Counted from the stretch's first letter, positions 1-7,039 are shown. The stretch: DNA of 7,691 nucleotides from an uncultured Collinsella sp. (GCA_958346165.1 CATVQO010000061.1:1-7691), one strand, 5' to 3'. A program made the numbers and translations. Notes: generated by a model not told the origin, from the letters alone.

Positions 1-552
1 CAGCACTCCCTCGAGGTTTCCGATCTGTGCGGCGTGATGGCTTCCGAGCTTGGCCTGGACGTTGTGACCGCTAAGCGCGCCGGCCTGCTGCACGACCTGG
101 GCAAGGCAATCGACCACGACGTCGAGGGCCCGCATGCCGTCATCGGCGCCGAGCTTGCCCGCCGTTATGGCGAGAAGCCCGTTATCGTTCACGCTATCGA
201 GGCTCACCATGCCGATGTCGACCCCAACACGGTGCTCGATGTCCTGGTACAGGCCGCCGATGCCGTCTCCGCCTCTCGCCCCGGTGCCCGTCGCGAGTCT
301 GCCGAGAACTACATCAAGCGTCTTGAGAAGCTCGAGGAGATTGCCAACTCCCATGAAGGCGTCGAGCGTACCTATGCCATGCAGGCTGGTCGCGAGGTCC
401 ACGTCATGGTTCAGCCGGACAAGATCTCCGATGCCCAGTCCACGGTCCTGGCTCACGATATCGCCCATCAGATCGAGGAAGAGATGGAGTATCCCGGTCA
501 GGTGCGCGTCGTCGTGATTCGCGAGAGCCGCGCTGTCGATATCGCTAAATAA
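1..552 (+). CDS. rny: Ribonuclease Y, C-terminal part (5' end outside window)
   Basis: The window opens inside this gene, in frame from base 1; the last 183 codons and the TAA stop are present. RNase Y is a membrane-anchored endoribonuclease that starts mRNA decay in many Gram-positive bacteria. What is seen is most of the catalytic HD domain and the C-terminal domain. The first visible residues, QHS, match the first metal-binding His of the family's NVLQHS motif. The HD pair lies in [10 protein letters not shown] at codons 31-32 (bases 91-96). Further on are the conserved EAHHAD stretch and the RNase Y signature [15 protein letters not shown]. The N-terminal membrane helix, coiled coil and KH domain must lie upstream of the window. 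The next gene starts one base after the stop, so both are probably on one transcript. Family assignment is close to certain. Confidence 0.96.
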   Translation, partial: QHSLEVSDLCGVMASELGLDVVTAKRAGLLHDLGKAIDHDVEGPHAVIGAELARRYGEKPVIVHAIEAHHADVDPNTVLDVLVQAADAVSASRPGARRESAENYIKRLEKLEEIANSHEGVERTYAMQAGREVHVMVQPDKISDAQSTVLAHDIAHQIEEEMEYPGQVRVVVIRESRAVDIAK

Positions 553-553
553 C

Positions 554-1639
554 ATGAGCGACGCGAACGAGCTCATCTCATTTATCGCGTCGATGTCGGG
601 GGAGGGCAACCTTCGCATCGAGGAGAACCTTGGCGAGGGGTATGTCCGCCTCCGCGTTTCGGAGGCCGAGCGGCGCCAGGCAAAACACGACATTCAGCAT
701 GTCGAGGATATCGTCATCGAAATGCTCCGTAATGCTCGCGATGCCGGCGCCGACAAGGTCTATCTCGCCACGACCAAGGAAGATGGCGTCCGCACGCTTG
801 TCTTTCTGGATAACGGTTCGGGCGTTCCGCAGGATATGCAAGAGCGAATCTTCGATGCCCGCGTTACCTCCAAGCTCGAGAGCATGAAGATGGACCGTTG
901 GGGCGTTCACGGTCGTGGCATGGCATTGTTTTCGATCAAGCAGAACACCGACGAGGCCCGTGTGGTCACGTCCGGCGTCGATCTTGGTTCAGCCTTTAAG
1001 GTGAGCGTTGCAGCCGACCGCCTCAGTGAGCGTGCCGATCAGTCCAGCTGGCCCCAGGCCGTCAAGGATGAGGACGGACGTTATGTCTGTGCTCGCGGCC
1101 CGCATAATATTATTCGCGCTGCCTGTGAGTTTGCGCTCGAGGAGCTGCGTGGTTGCGATGTCTATCTTGGTTCTCCGTCTGAGATTGCCGCGACCCTTTA
1201 TGCTCAGGCGTCAAGTCGGCTCGATACGTCTCGTCTCCTGTTTATTGATGACGAGAGCGAGCTTCCGGTTGTCGATCGTTTAGGCCTTGCCTCTGATGCC
1301 GAGGACTTTATTCGTATCTGCTCGGGTTTGGGTCTTGAGATGTCCGAGCGCACGGCACATCGCATTTTGGCAGGGCAGATTAAGCCCGTTCGCGGTGTGA
1401 CCGCGCGTCTGCTGCGCGAGCGTGATTCCTCCTCGCATGCGCCGGCTCCTGTCGATCTCGCGAAGGATCGTCGCGGGCTTCGTATTGCCAAGGATGACAT
1501 GGCACAGTTTTCGCGTGCTGTGGAGCGCGACTTTAATGACCTTGCCGCCCGGTACTATCTCAACCTTTGCGGCGACCCAAAGATTCGCGTTTCGCGTGAT
1601 CGAATCACTGTGACCTTCGATCTTGCCAAAGAGGAATAG
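554..1639 (+). CDS. GHKL-fold ATP-binding protein of unknown function
   Basis: This 361-residue protein carries the three ATP-binding motifs of the GHKL (gyrase, Hsp90, histidine kinase, MutL) fold. The N box is EMLRNARDAGA at residues 56-66, the G1 box DNGSG at 86-90, and the G2 box GVHGRGMAL at 117-124 or so. TSK at 105-107 before the G2 box recalls the ATP-lid Lys region of MutL-type enzymes. No phosphoacceptor-His domain, transmembrane segment or receiver is seen, so it is not a normal sensor kinase. Residues about 245-285 look like a small helical segment, and 297-361 form a separate C-terminal region I do not recognise. The start codon follows the rny stop by one base and has no good ribosome binding site, which suggests translation coupled to rny. 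The position between rny and spoVS is where B. subtilis has ymdB, hinting at an RNA-turnover or regulatory role; that is inference. ATP binding is well supported, the function is unknown. Confidence 0.85.
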   Translation: MSDANELISFIASMSGEGNLRIEENLGEGYVRLRVSEAERRQAKHDIQHVEDIVIEMLRNARDAGADKVYLATTKEDGVRTLVFLDNGSGVPQDMQERIFDARVTSKLESMKMDRWGVHGRGMALFSIKQNTDEARVVTSGVDLGSAFKVSVAADRLSERADQSSWPQAVKDEDGRYVCARGPHNIIRAACEFALEELRGCDVYLGSPSEIAATLYAQASSRLDTSRLLFIDDESELPVVDRLGLASDAEDFIRICSGLGLEMSERTAHRILAGQIKPVRGVTARLLRERDSSSHAPAPVDLAKDRRGLRIAKDDMAQFSRAVERDFNDLAARYYLNLCGDPKIRVSRDRITVTFDLAKEE

Positions 1640-1643
1640 TGCC

Positions 1644-1672
1644 TTTACCGAGTCCACTCGGTACGATACAGT
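1644..1672 (+). promoter_or_regulatory. Candidate spoVS promoter
   Basis: TTTACC (1644-1649) and TACAGT (1667-1672) are each four-of-six matches to the -35 and -10 consensus, with a 17-bp spacer. A start point near 1679 would leave a leader of about 35 bases before spoVS. The gene could equally be reached by read-through from rny and the GHKL gene, because no T-tract terminator is present between them. Confidence 0.35.
1646..1663. repeat. 18-bp palindrome upstream of spoVS, possible operator
   Basis: TACCGAGTCCACTCGGTA is perfectly palindromic, with 8-bp arms around a central CC. It starts seven bases after the GHKL stop codon. No run of T follows it, and a two-base loop is too tight for a good hairpin, so a protein-binding operator is more likely than a terminator. 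It covers the -35 element and spacer of the candidate spoVS promoter. The symmetry is certain; the function is inferred. Confidence 0.5.
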
Positions 1673-1701
1673 TATTGCAGTTAAAACGTACTTTTAAACG
1701 C

Positions 1702-1706
1702 AGGAG
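1702..1706 (+). promoter_or_regulatory. Ribosome binding site fixing the spoVS start
   Basis: AGGAG lies seven bases before the ATG at 1714. It rules out the in-frame GTG at 1639, which overlaps the previous stop codon and would add 25 residues, encoded partly by the palindrome, that are absent from the SpoVS family. Confidence 0.8.
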
Positions 1707-1713
1707 TTTCTTC

Positions 1714-2031
1714 ATGGATTGCCTGAAGGTATCAAGCAAATCATCGCCCGCGTCCGTTGCCGGCGCCATCGCCGGCATGGTCAAGGATGGTGTGCCCGTC
1801 AACATTCAGTGTGTCGGCGCCGGTGCGGTCAACCAGGCCATAAAGGCTGTGGCTATCGCGCGCGGTTTTTTGATTCCAACCGGTTTTGATATTTCCTGCG
1901 CGCCCGTGTTCTCCGACATCCTTATTAACGGGGAGTCGCGCACGGCCATCCGTCTTTCTATTTACGTTCACCAGATCAATCGAGCTGCTATGGATAACGT
2001 CGTCATGGATGATGTTAAGCCTGTGGCATAG
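1714..2031 (+). CDS. spoVS: Stage V sporulation protein S (SpoVS), Alba-like
   Basis: This is a 105-residue protein. Residues 2-84 match SpoVS almost end to end: LKVSSKSSPASVAGAIAG, then VGAGAVNQAIKAVAIARG at about 34-51, then the SRTAIRL block at about 75-81. SpoVS proteins are about 86 residues, have an Alba-like fold and are thought to bind nucleic acid. B. subtilis SpoVS affects sporulation stage V and septum formation, but the family is also found in non-spore-formers such as Thermus. Here there is a C-terminal tail of about 20 residues beyond the family norm, rich in Asp, Val and Asn. The start is set by AGGAG seven bases upstream. Closeness to rny matches the Bacillus order rny-ymdB-spoVS. 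In a presumed non-sporulating actinobacterium it more likely serves as an RNA- or DNA-binding regulator; that role is inferred. Confidence 0.93.
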   Translation: MDCLKVSSKSSPASVAGAIAGMVKDGVPVNIQCVGAGAVNQAIKAVAIARGFLIPTGFDISCAPVFSDILINGESRTAIRLSIYVHQINRAAMDNVVMDDVKPVA

Positions 2032-2051
2032 CTTCTGCTTGCCTCGATTCG

Positions 2052-2066
2052 CCCCCCCCTCTCTCC
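2052..2066 (+). repeat. C8 homopolymer in a pyrimidine tract before miaB
   Basis: The 48-base spoVS-miaB gap contains eight consecutive C (2052-2059) followed by TCTCTCC, a 15-base pure pyrimidine run. It ends about six bases before the miaB ribosome binding site (AGGA, 2073-2076). No promoter or terminator is obvious in this gap. Confidence 0.8.
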
Positions 2067-2079
2067 ATCGTTAGGACTT

Positions 2080-3456
2080 ATGCACATGGACCAGCGTTCC
2101 GTACGCGATATTCTTGCCGGTAAAACCTACTTTATCCGCACCTTTGGCTGCCAGATGAATCAGCACGACTCTGAGCGCGTGAGCGGTCTGCTCGATTCGT
2201 ATGGTTGCCTCATGGCGCTCGATCCCGAGCATGCCGATATTGTTGTCTTCATGACATGCTGCGTGCGCGAGGCCGCCGATACTCGCCTGTACGGTCAGTG
2301 CAACTCTTGTAAGAGCCTCCCGCCCTCACCCTCGGGCAAGCGTGTGGTTGCCGTTGGTGGTTGCATCGCGCAGCGCGATGGCGAGGGCCTGCTCACCAAC
2401 GTCGATAACGTCAATGTCATCTTTGGTACGCATTCCATCGCACATGTGGCCGAGCTCATTGCCGAGGCGTTCCTTGATGGCAAGCGTCATATCCGCACCA
2501 ATGAGCATGAGGATACGGATGCCATGAGCATGCCGTGGCATCGCGAGACCCAGTATCACGCCTGGGTGCCCATTATGACGGGCTGCAATAATTTCTGTAC
2601 CTATTGCATCGTGCCGTACGTGCGCGGTCGCGAAAAGAGCCGCCCCTTCGAGGAAATTGTCGACGAGGTGACCGGTTTGGTGCGCCAGGGCGTGCGCGAG
2701 ATTACGCTGCTGGGCCAAAACGTTAACTCATATGGTCGCGATCTGTTTGGCAAGCCGCGTTTTGCCGATCTGCTGCGTGCCGTGGGTGATACGGGTGTGG
2801 AGCGCATCTTCTTTACCTCTTCTCATCCTAAGGATCTGCTGCCCGAGACCATCGACGCCATGGCCGAGACGCCCGCCGTCATGCCGCAGCTTCACTTGGC
2901 CGTTCAGTCGGGCTCCACGCGTATCCTCAAAGAGATGAATCGCCGTTATACACGCGAGGACTATCTGGGCCTGGTCGATCGCATTCGCAACCGCATGCCC
3001 GATATCGCGCTCTCGACCGATATTATCGTTGGCTTCCCGGGCGAGACTGAAGAGGACTTTGAGCAGACGCTCTCACTTGCCGAGACGGTCCGCTATGCTC
3101 AGGCCTATACCTTCATCTATTCCAAGCGCGCCGGTACCCCGGCCGCAGAGATTGACGATCCTACGCCGCATGAGGTTATTCTCGAGCGTTTCAACCGCCT
3201 GGTTAAGGTTATCGAGACTACGGCACACGAGTATAACCAGGGTGAGCTTCATACTGTGGTGCCGGCGCTCATTGAGGGAACGAGTAAAAAGAACGACGCG
3301 GTCCTGCTGGGCAAGAGTCCCAAGAATCAGACCGTGCATGCGCCTATCCCCGAGGGTTACAGCATCGATCAGCTTGTTGGCAAGATCGTTGATGTTGACG
3401 TTGACGTTGCCAAGACCTGGTATTTGTCCGGCTCCGTTGTGGGCGAGCCGCGCTAA
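2080..3456 (+). CDS. miaB: tRNA-2-methylthio-N6-dimethylallyladenosine synthase MiaB
   Basis: MiaB is a radical-SAM methylthiotransferase that adds the 2-methylthio group to i6A37 in tRNAs reading UNN codons. The 458-residue length is normal for the family. The UPF0004 domain (about 15-130) has its three cluster cysteines at C24 (FGCQMN), C60 (MTCCVRE) and C95 (GGCIAQ). The radical-SAM core carries the C169-x3-C173-x2-C176 motif (GCNNFCTYC). A TRAM RNA-binding domain fills about 386-455. The usual Asn before the second cysteine (NTC) is Met here, and there are extra cysteines at C61, C74 and C77. Two in-frame starts compete: AGGA at 2073-2076 is three bases from ATG 2080 and nine from ATG 2086, so the protein may be two residues shorter. 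The stop overlaps the miaA start by one base. Confidence 0.97.
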   Translation: MHMDQRSVRDILAGKTYFIRTFGCQMNQHDSERVSGLLDSYGCLMALDPEHADIVVFMTCCVREAADTRLYGQCNSCKSLPPSPSGKRVVAVGGCIAQRDGEGLLTNVDNVNVIFGTHSIAHVAELIAEAFLDGKRHIRTNEHEDTDAMSMPWHRETQYHAWVPIMTGCNNFCTYCIVPYVRGREKSRPFEEIVDEVTGLVRQGVREITLLGQNVNSYGRDLFGKPRFADLLRAVGDTGVERIFFTSSHPKDLLPETIDAMAETPAVMPQLHLAVQSGSTRILKEMNRRYTREDYLGLVDRIRNRMPDIALSTDIIVGFPGETEEDFEQTLSLAETVRYAQAYTFIYSKRAGTPAAEIDDPTPHEVILERFNRLVKVIETTAHEYNQGELHTVVPALIEGTSKKNDAVLLGKSPKNQTVHAPIPEGYSIDQLVGKIVDVDVDVAKTWYLSGSVVGEPR

Positions 3457-4394
3457 TGGTTTCTCCCAGGGCAGGACTTTCCGCCGTTGCGATCGTCGGT
3501 CCGACGGCGGTTGGTAAGAGTGATGTTGCCGACCGTTTGGCAGCTCGTCTTTCGTCCGAAGTGCTGTCGTGCGATGCGATGCAAATCTATCGCGGCATGG
3601 ACATCGGTACCGCAAAGATGGCGCCCGATGAGTGTACGGTGCCGCTGCGTCTCGTCGACATTGTAGAGCCGGGTGTGGCATATTCTGCTGCGCTTTATCA
3701 GGCTGACGCTCGCGCGCATGTTGAACGTCTCCTTGGTTCGGGTTGCCTGCCGGTTTTTTGCGGAGGTACGGGGCTGTATCTCAAGGCCGCCCTCGATGAA
3801 ATGGACTTTCCTTCGGGTGAACTTGAGGACGATCGTCGTATGGGCTATCAGGAGCTTGCCGAGCGTATTGGCGAGGAAGAGCTGCATGCCCTGCTTGCCG
3901 AGCGCGACCCAGAATCGGCTGCTGTTATTCATCCCCATAATGTGCGCCGTGTGATTCGTGCGCTCGAGATGCATGATGATGGTATCTCCTATGCACAGCA
4001 AAAAAGTCAGTTTAGTGTTCCGCGCGAGCATTATCATGCTCTATGGTTTGGTCTGACGCGTAATCGCGAGGTGCTCTACGAGCGCATTAACCTGCGCGTC
4101 GATCTGATGTTTGAGCAGGGTCTTGTCGATGAGGTTCGCGGTCTTATGGACCAGGGGCTGGGAGATGCCCTGACTTCGATGCAGGCAATTGGCTATAAAG
4201 AGATCATTGATGCTTTCAATGGCGTGATTTCTATGGATGAGGCTCGCGAACTCATCAAGATGCGTTCGCGTCGCTATGCCAAACGTCAGCTTTCGTGGTT
4301 TAAGCGCGATGATCGCATCGTGTGGTTTGATATGGACGAGTTTACGATCGATGAGGTCGTTGAGGACATCCTGCATCGTATTGAGGCTGCCTAA
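3456..4394 (+). CDS. miaA: tRNA dimethylallyltransferase MiaA
   Basis: MiaA transfers a dimethylallyl group from DMAPP to N6 of tRNA A37, making the i6A that MiaB then methylthiolates. The 312-residue protein has the P-loop GPTAVGKS at 15-22 and the SCDAMQIYRGMDIGTAK block at 38-54, whose D40 matches the catalytic Asp. It also has GGTGLY at 103-108, HNVRRVIRALE at 161-171, AIGYKE at 244-249 and RYAKRQLSWF at 273-282. All family landmarks are present and the length is normal. The ATG shares its A with the miaB TAA stop, and no strong ribosome binding site precedes it, so translation is probably coupled to miaB. The hflX start overlaps its own stop in the same way. Confidence 0.97.
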   Translation: MVSPRAGLSAVAIVGPTAVGKSDVADRLAARLSSEVLSCDAMQIYRGMDIGTAKMAPDECTVPLRLVDIVEPGVAYSAALYQADARAHVERLLGSGCLPVFCGGTGLYLKAALDEMDFPSGELEDDRRMGYQELAERIGEEELHALLAERDPESAAVIHPHNVRRVIRALEMHDDGISYAQQKSQFSVPREHYHALWFGLTRNREVLYERINLRVDLMFEQGLVDEVRGLMDQGLGDALTSMQAIGYKEIIDAFNGVISMDEARELIKMRSRRYAKRQLSWFKRDDRIVWFDMDEFTIDEVVEDILHRIEAA

Positions 4395-5683
4395 TGGCCC
4401 GTTTCCCCCTTGTTCCCACGGCACCCGAGCCCGAGCGTGCCATATTAGTTGGTGTTGAGTGGCGCGACAATGCATGGCCGCTCGATCGTTCGCTTGACGA
4501 GCTTGAGCGCCTGGCCCATACGGCTGGCGCCCAGTGCGTGGCGCGTTTGTCACAGCGTCTGGTTAAGCCGTATCCAAAATCGTTTATCGGTTCCGGTAAG
4601 GTTGAAGAGCTGTGCGGCCTGGTGCATCGCATGGATGCCGATGTCGTTATTTTTGACGACGACCTGACCCCCTCGCAGCAATCCTATTTGGAGAAAGCCG
4701 TGGGCGAGCCGGTAAAGATTATCGATCGTACAGCACTGATCTTGGATATCTTTGGCCTGCATGCTCAGACGCGTGAGGGACGCCTACAGGTACAGCTGGC
4801 GCAGCTTCAATATCTGTTGCCTCGTCTGCGTGGCATGTGGAGCCATCTTGCCAAGGAGCAGACGCGCGGCGGCATCGGTTCGCGCTTTGGCCAGGGCGAA
4901 AGCCAGCTCGAGGTTGACCGTCGCTTGATTCGCAATAAGATTGCCGCGCTTCGTCGTGAGCTCAAGCAGGTTGAACAGCGTCGCGATGTCCAGTCCAAGA
5001 GCCGCATTGAGTCACCGGCGTTTCGCGTCGCGTTAGCCGGTTATACCAATGCCGGTAAATCGACGTTGCTCAATCGCCTGACCGGCTCTACGGTACTTTC
5101 GCAGGACAAGCTGTTTGCTACGCTCGACCCGACGACGCGTTCGTATCGCCTGCCCGGCGGTCGCGGCATGACGATTACCGATACCGTTGGCTTTATTCAA
5201 AAGCTACCGCATGGTCTCGTTGATGCCTTTAAGTCCACGCTGTCTGAGGTTCTTGGTGCCGATCTGATCCTTAAAGTTGTGGATGCCTCTGACGAGGACT
5301 ACGAGCGCCAGCTCGAGGCAGTCGATCGCGTTCTTGACGAGATCGGTGCTGGCGAGCGTTTGACGCTTACGGTGTTCAATAAAATCGATCTTCTCGATAG
5401 CGTTGATCGCCTGAGCTTCCGTCGTCGCTATCCCGAGGCCGTGCTGTTCTCGGCCCAGTCGGGCGAGGGACTCGACGATTTCGTCGACCGTATTGCTCGT
5501 GAGGCGGCTGCTACCGATGTGTTGCTCTCTGCTGATATCCCGTATCGCGAGGGCGCCCTCATTACGCTGGTGCATGAGCAGGGAACCCTTTTGCACGAGG
5601 AATATCTTGAGGACGGCGTTCGTATTGTGGCGAAGCTACCGGCCCGTATCGCGCCGCGGCTCGAGCGTTATCGCACCGAGTAG
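4394..5683 (+). CDS. hflX: Ribosome-associated GTPase HflX
   Basis: HflX is a translational GTPase that binds the large ribosomal subunit and splits or rescues stalled ribosomes under stress. The 429-residue protein has the HflX N-terminal domain (about 15-120; YPKSFIGSGKVEEL at 60-73), the TRGGIGSRFGQGESQLE linker signature at 157-173, and a coiled coil at about 174-205. The G domain has G1 GYTNAGKST at 216-224, switch I FATLDPTTR at 241-249, G3 DTVGF at 263-267, G4 NKID at 329-332 and G5 SAQ at 353-355. A short C-terminal domain follows. Translation starts on a one-base overlap with the miaA stop; GAGG at 4383-4386, seven bases upstream, is a usable ribosome binding site. Adjacency of miaA and hflX is common (miaA-hfq-hflX in E. 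coli). The last 16 bp overlap the convergent membrane-protein gene. Confidence 0.97.
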   Translation: MARFPLVPTAPEPERAILVGVEWRDNAWPLDRSLDELERLAHTAGAQCVARLSQRLVKPYPKSFIGSGKVEELCGLVHRMDADVVIFDDDLTPSQQSYLEKAVGEPVKIIDRTALILDIFGLHAQTREGRLQVQLAQLQYLLPRLRGMWSHLAKEQTRGGIGSRFGQGESQLEVDRRLIRNKIAALRRELKQVEQRRDVQSKSRIESPAFRVALAGYTNAGKSTLLNRLTGSTVLSQDKLFATLDPTTRSYRLPGGRGMTITDTVGFIQKLPHGLVDAFKSTLSEVLGADLILKVVDASDEDYERQLEAVDRVLDEIGAGERLTLTVFNKIDLLDSVDRLSFRRRYPEAVLFSAQSGEGLDDFVDRIAREAAATDVLLSADIPYREGALITLVHEQGTLLHEEYLEDGVRIVAKLPARIAPRLERYRTE

Positions 5684-6372
5684 ACGAGCTCCAAAATGCC
5701 TAGAATGATGGGCTGATGCAGCAGATAAAAGGGGAGTGCATGACGTCCAAGGCTGGCGAGCGCCGGGACGGGATTGGCGTAGGCCCAGCTAGGGACGGTC
5801 TTATCGATTCCCTGCGCTATATGTGCGGCGAAGTATCCTGCAAGATACATAAAGATAAACGGGATGATGGGGTAGTAATCGCCTGAAACAAACCCAGAGC
5901 TCGGAAATCCCAGCCACGCCAGGTAGGGGACAGGATAGATCGTTTTGGGGATACTCCAGGTGAGGGCGAACAACACAAGGCATAGGGATATGCCCCATCT
6001 CGCCGATATCTTCTTAAGGACGGGATCGGTCAACGCCACGATGCCGGTACATGCGGCCATGCAGTAGATGATGCCAAAATTAACCGAATCGTCGACTGAG
6101 ACAAGTGTTGTTGCCAACCAGACGACGAGTGCTGCTAAGGCGTATTTGGCGGCACGTTTGATATTGTTGCGCGAAAGAGTGCACATCCAACCCGCGATAA
6201 ATAAAAATACCCAGCTGATGCTGGCGCGCCAGATGTCTTGAAAGACAGTCTGGGTAAACCAGGGCATATCCCAGTCGTACAGGTAGGCGAGATCGTAGCA
6301 AGCGTGAAAACCTGCCATTGAAATCATCGTAAACCCGCGGACGGTATCAAAGATGGTGATGCGTTTTTGCAT
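5668..6372 (-). CDS. Multipass membrane protein, HGSNAT/DUF1624-type (putative acyltransferase)
   Basis: This 234-residue, strongly hydrophobic protein has about seven predicted membrane segments (roughly 13-31, 48-66, 74-92, 97-115, 127-142, 167-185, 205-229). It opens with KRITIFDTVRGF (3-14), followed by a His in the first helix (H23, in GFHACYDL). This is the pattern of the bacterial DUF1624 / heparan-alpha-glucosaminide N-acetyltransferase catalytic family, whose members are thought to move acyl groups across the membrane; the substrate here is unknown. The C-terminal HALPFYLLHQPII resembles acyltransferase-3 and OpgC-like proteins. Its ATG overlaps the lexA stop by one base and has no ribosome binding site, so it is probably translated by coupling to lexA and may rise with the SOS response. 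The 3' end overlaps hflX on the opposite strand. Family assignment is fairly good, substrate unknown. Confidence 0.82.
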   Translation of the reverse strand: MQKRITIFDTVRGFTMISMAGFHACYDLAYLYDWDMPWFTQTVFQDIWRASISWVFLFIAGWMCTLSRNNIKRAAKYALAALVVWLATTLVSVDDSVNFGIIYCMAACTGIVALTDPVLKKISARWGISLCLVLFALTWSIPKTIYPVPYLAWLGFPSSGFVSGDYYPIIPFIFMYLAGYFAAHIAQGIDKTVPSWAYANPVPALASLGRHALPFYLLHQPIILGILELVYSVR

Positions 6373-7016
6373 TACGAGAACCGGCGCATCAAGCCGACGA
6401 CTTTGCCCAAGATAACGGGATTCGTTGCATAGATAGGCTCCATGGTGTCATTCTCGGGCTGCAGGCGTACGCGTCCCTGCTCCTTGTAGAACGTCTTGAC
6501 GGTCGCTGAACCATCAATCATGGCCACGACAATTTCGCCGTTCATGGCACACTTTTGTTCACGGACGATGATGTAATCGCCATTGAAGATGCCGACATTG
6601 ATCATTGAGCTCCCATGCACCTCAAGGATAAAGGAACCCTGATCGGTGGCGATTTCGGTCGGGATAGTAAAAGTGTCTTCGATATTCTGCTCGGCCAGAA
6701 TGGGAATCCCAGCCGCGACGCGACCAACGAGCGGTAGCGAGACCGTTCCGCGAGGTGCGGTGGGCTCGTCAGATTTAGAAATTGAGACAGAGGAACCGTC
6801 CTCGTTAAAGAGTTCCAGGGCGCGCGGTTTGGTGGCATCGCGCTTGAGTAGCCCGCGCGCCTCCAGGGCAGAGAGATGGGCGTGCACGGTGCTGGGGGAG
6901 GAAAGGCCCACGGCAGAAGCCATCTCGCGCACGCTGGGCGGATAACCCTTCTCCTGCTGATATTCCTTGATGAAGTCGTAAATTTGCTGCTGACGCTTGG
7001 TAATTTTGCGAGCCAT
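6372..7016 (-). CDS. lexA: SOS-response repressor LexA
   Basis: LexA represses DNA-damage genes and cleaves itself when stimulated by RecA filaments. The 214-residue protein begins MARKITKRQQQIYDFI and has a winged-helix DNA-binding domain at about 1-68 (YPPSVREMASAVGLSS at 25-40, with recognition-helix residues SPSTVHAHL after it). The peptidase S24 domain has the A102-G103 cleavage site (VAAGIP), catalytic S137 in GSSM, and catalytic K174 in TVKTF. All autolysis residues are intact. The start at 7016 is chosen because AGAGAGG (7025-7031 on this strand) lies eight bases upstream and the protein then begins as the family does; an in-frame ATG at 7046 lacks such a site. Three SOS boxes upstream indicate autoregulation. 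The membrane-protein gene follows on a one-base overlap. Confidence 0.97.
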   Translation of the reverse strand: MARKITKRQQQIYDFIKEYQQEKGYPPSVREMASAVGLSSPSTVHAHLSALEARGLLKRDATKPRALELFNEDGSSVSISKSDEPTAPRGTVSLPLVGRVAAGIPILAEQNIEDTFTIPTEIATDQGSFILEVHGSSMINVGIFNGDYIIVREQKCAMNGEIVVAMIDGSATVKTFYKEQGRVRLQPENDTMEPIYATNPVILGKVVGLMRRFS

Positions 7017-7024
7017 CAGGGCAT

Positions 7025-7031
7025 CCTCTCT
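7025..7031 (-). promoter_or_regulatory. Ribosome binding site fixing the lexA start
   Basis: AGAGAGG on the minus strand is eight bases before the ATG at 7016. It excludes the longer in-frame start at 7046, which would add ten residues atypical of LexA and has no ribosome binding site. Confidence 0.85.
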
Positions 7032-7039
7032 ACCCATGT

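Noticed and set aside
1646..1663. Rho-independent terminator after the GHKL gene
   Set aside because: The stem has only a two-base loop and no T tract follows, so an operator reading is preferred.
1639..1713. N-terminal extension of SpoVS from GTG 1639
   Set aside because: It overlaps the upstream stop, has no ribosome binding site and encodes residues absent from the family; AGGAG before ATG 1714 fixes the start.
1758..1777. GC-rich hairpin inside spoVS (8-bp arms, 4-base loop)
   Set aside because: The bases encode a conserved AGAIAG segment, and repeated GCC/GGC codons explain the symmetry.
3388..3411. Tandem hexamer GTTGAY in miaB
   Set aside because: It encodes a Val-Asp run in the TRAM-domain beta strand, with only about four imperfect copies and no sign of function as DNA.
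3073..4037. Two long open frames on the minus strand (3073-3681, 202 codons; 3453-4037, 194 codons)
   Set aside because: They lie wholly antisense to miaB and miaA, whose motifs are complete. Their translations show no recognisable domain, and long antisense frames are expected with this codon use.
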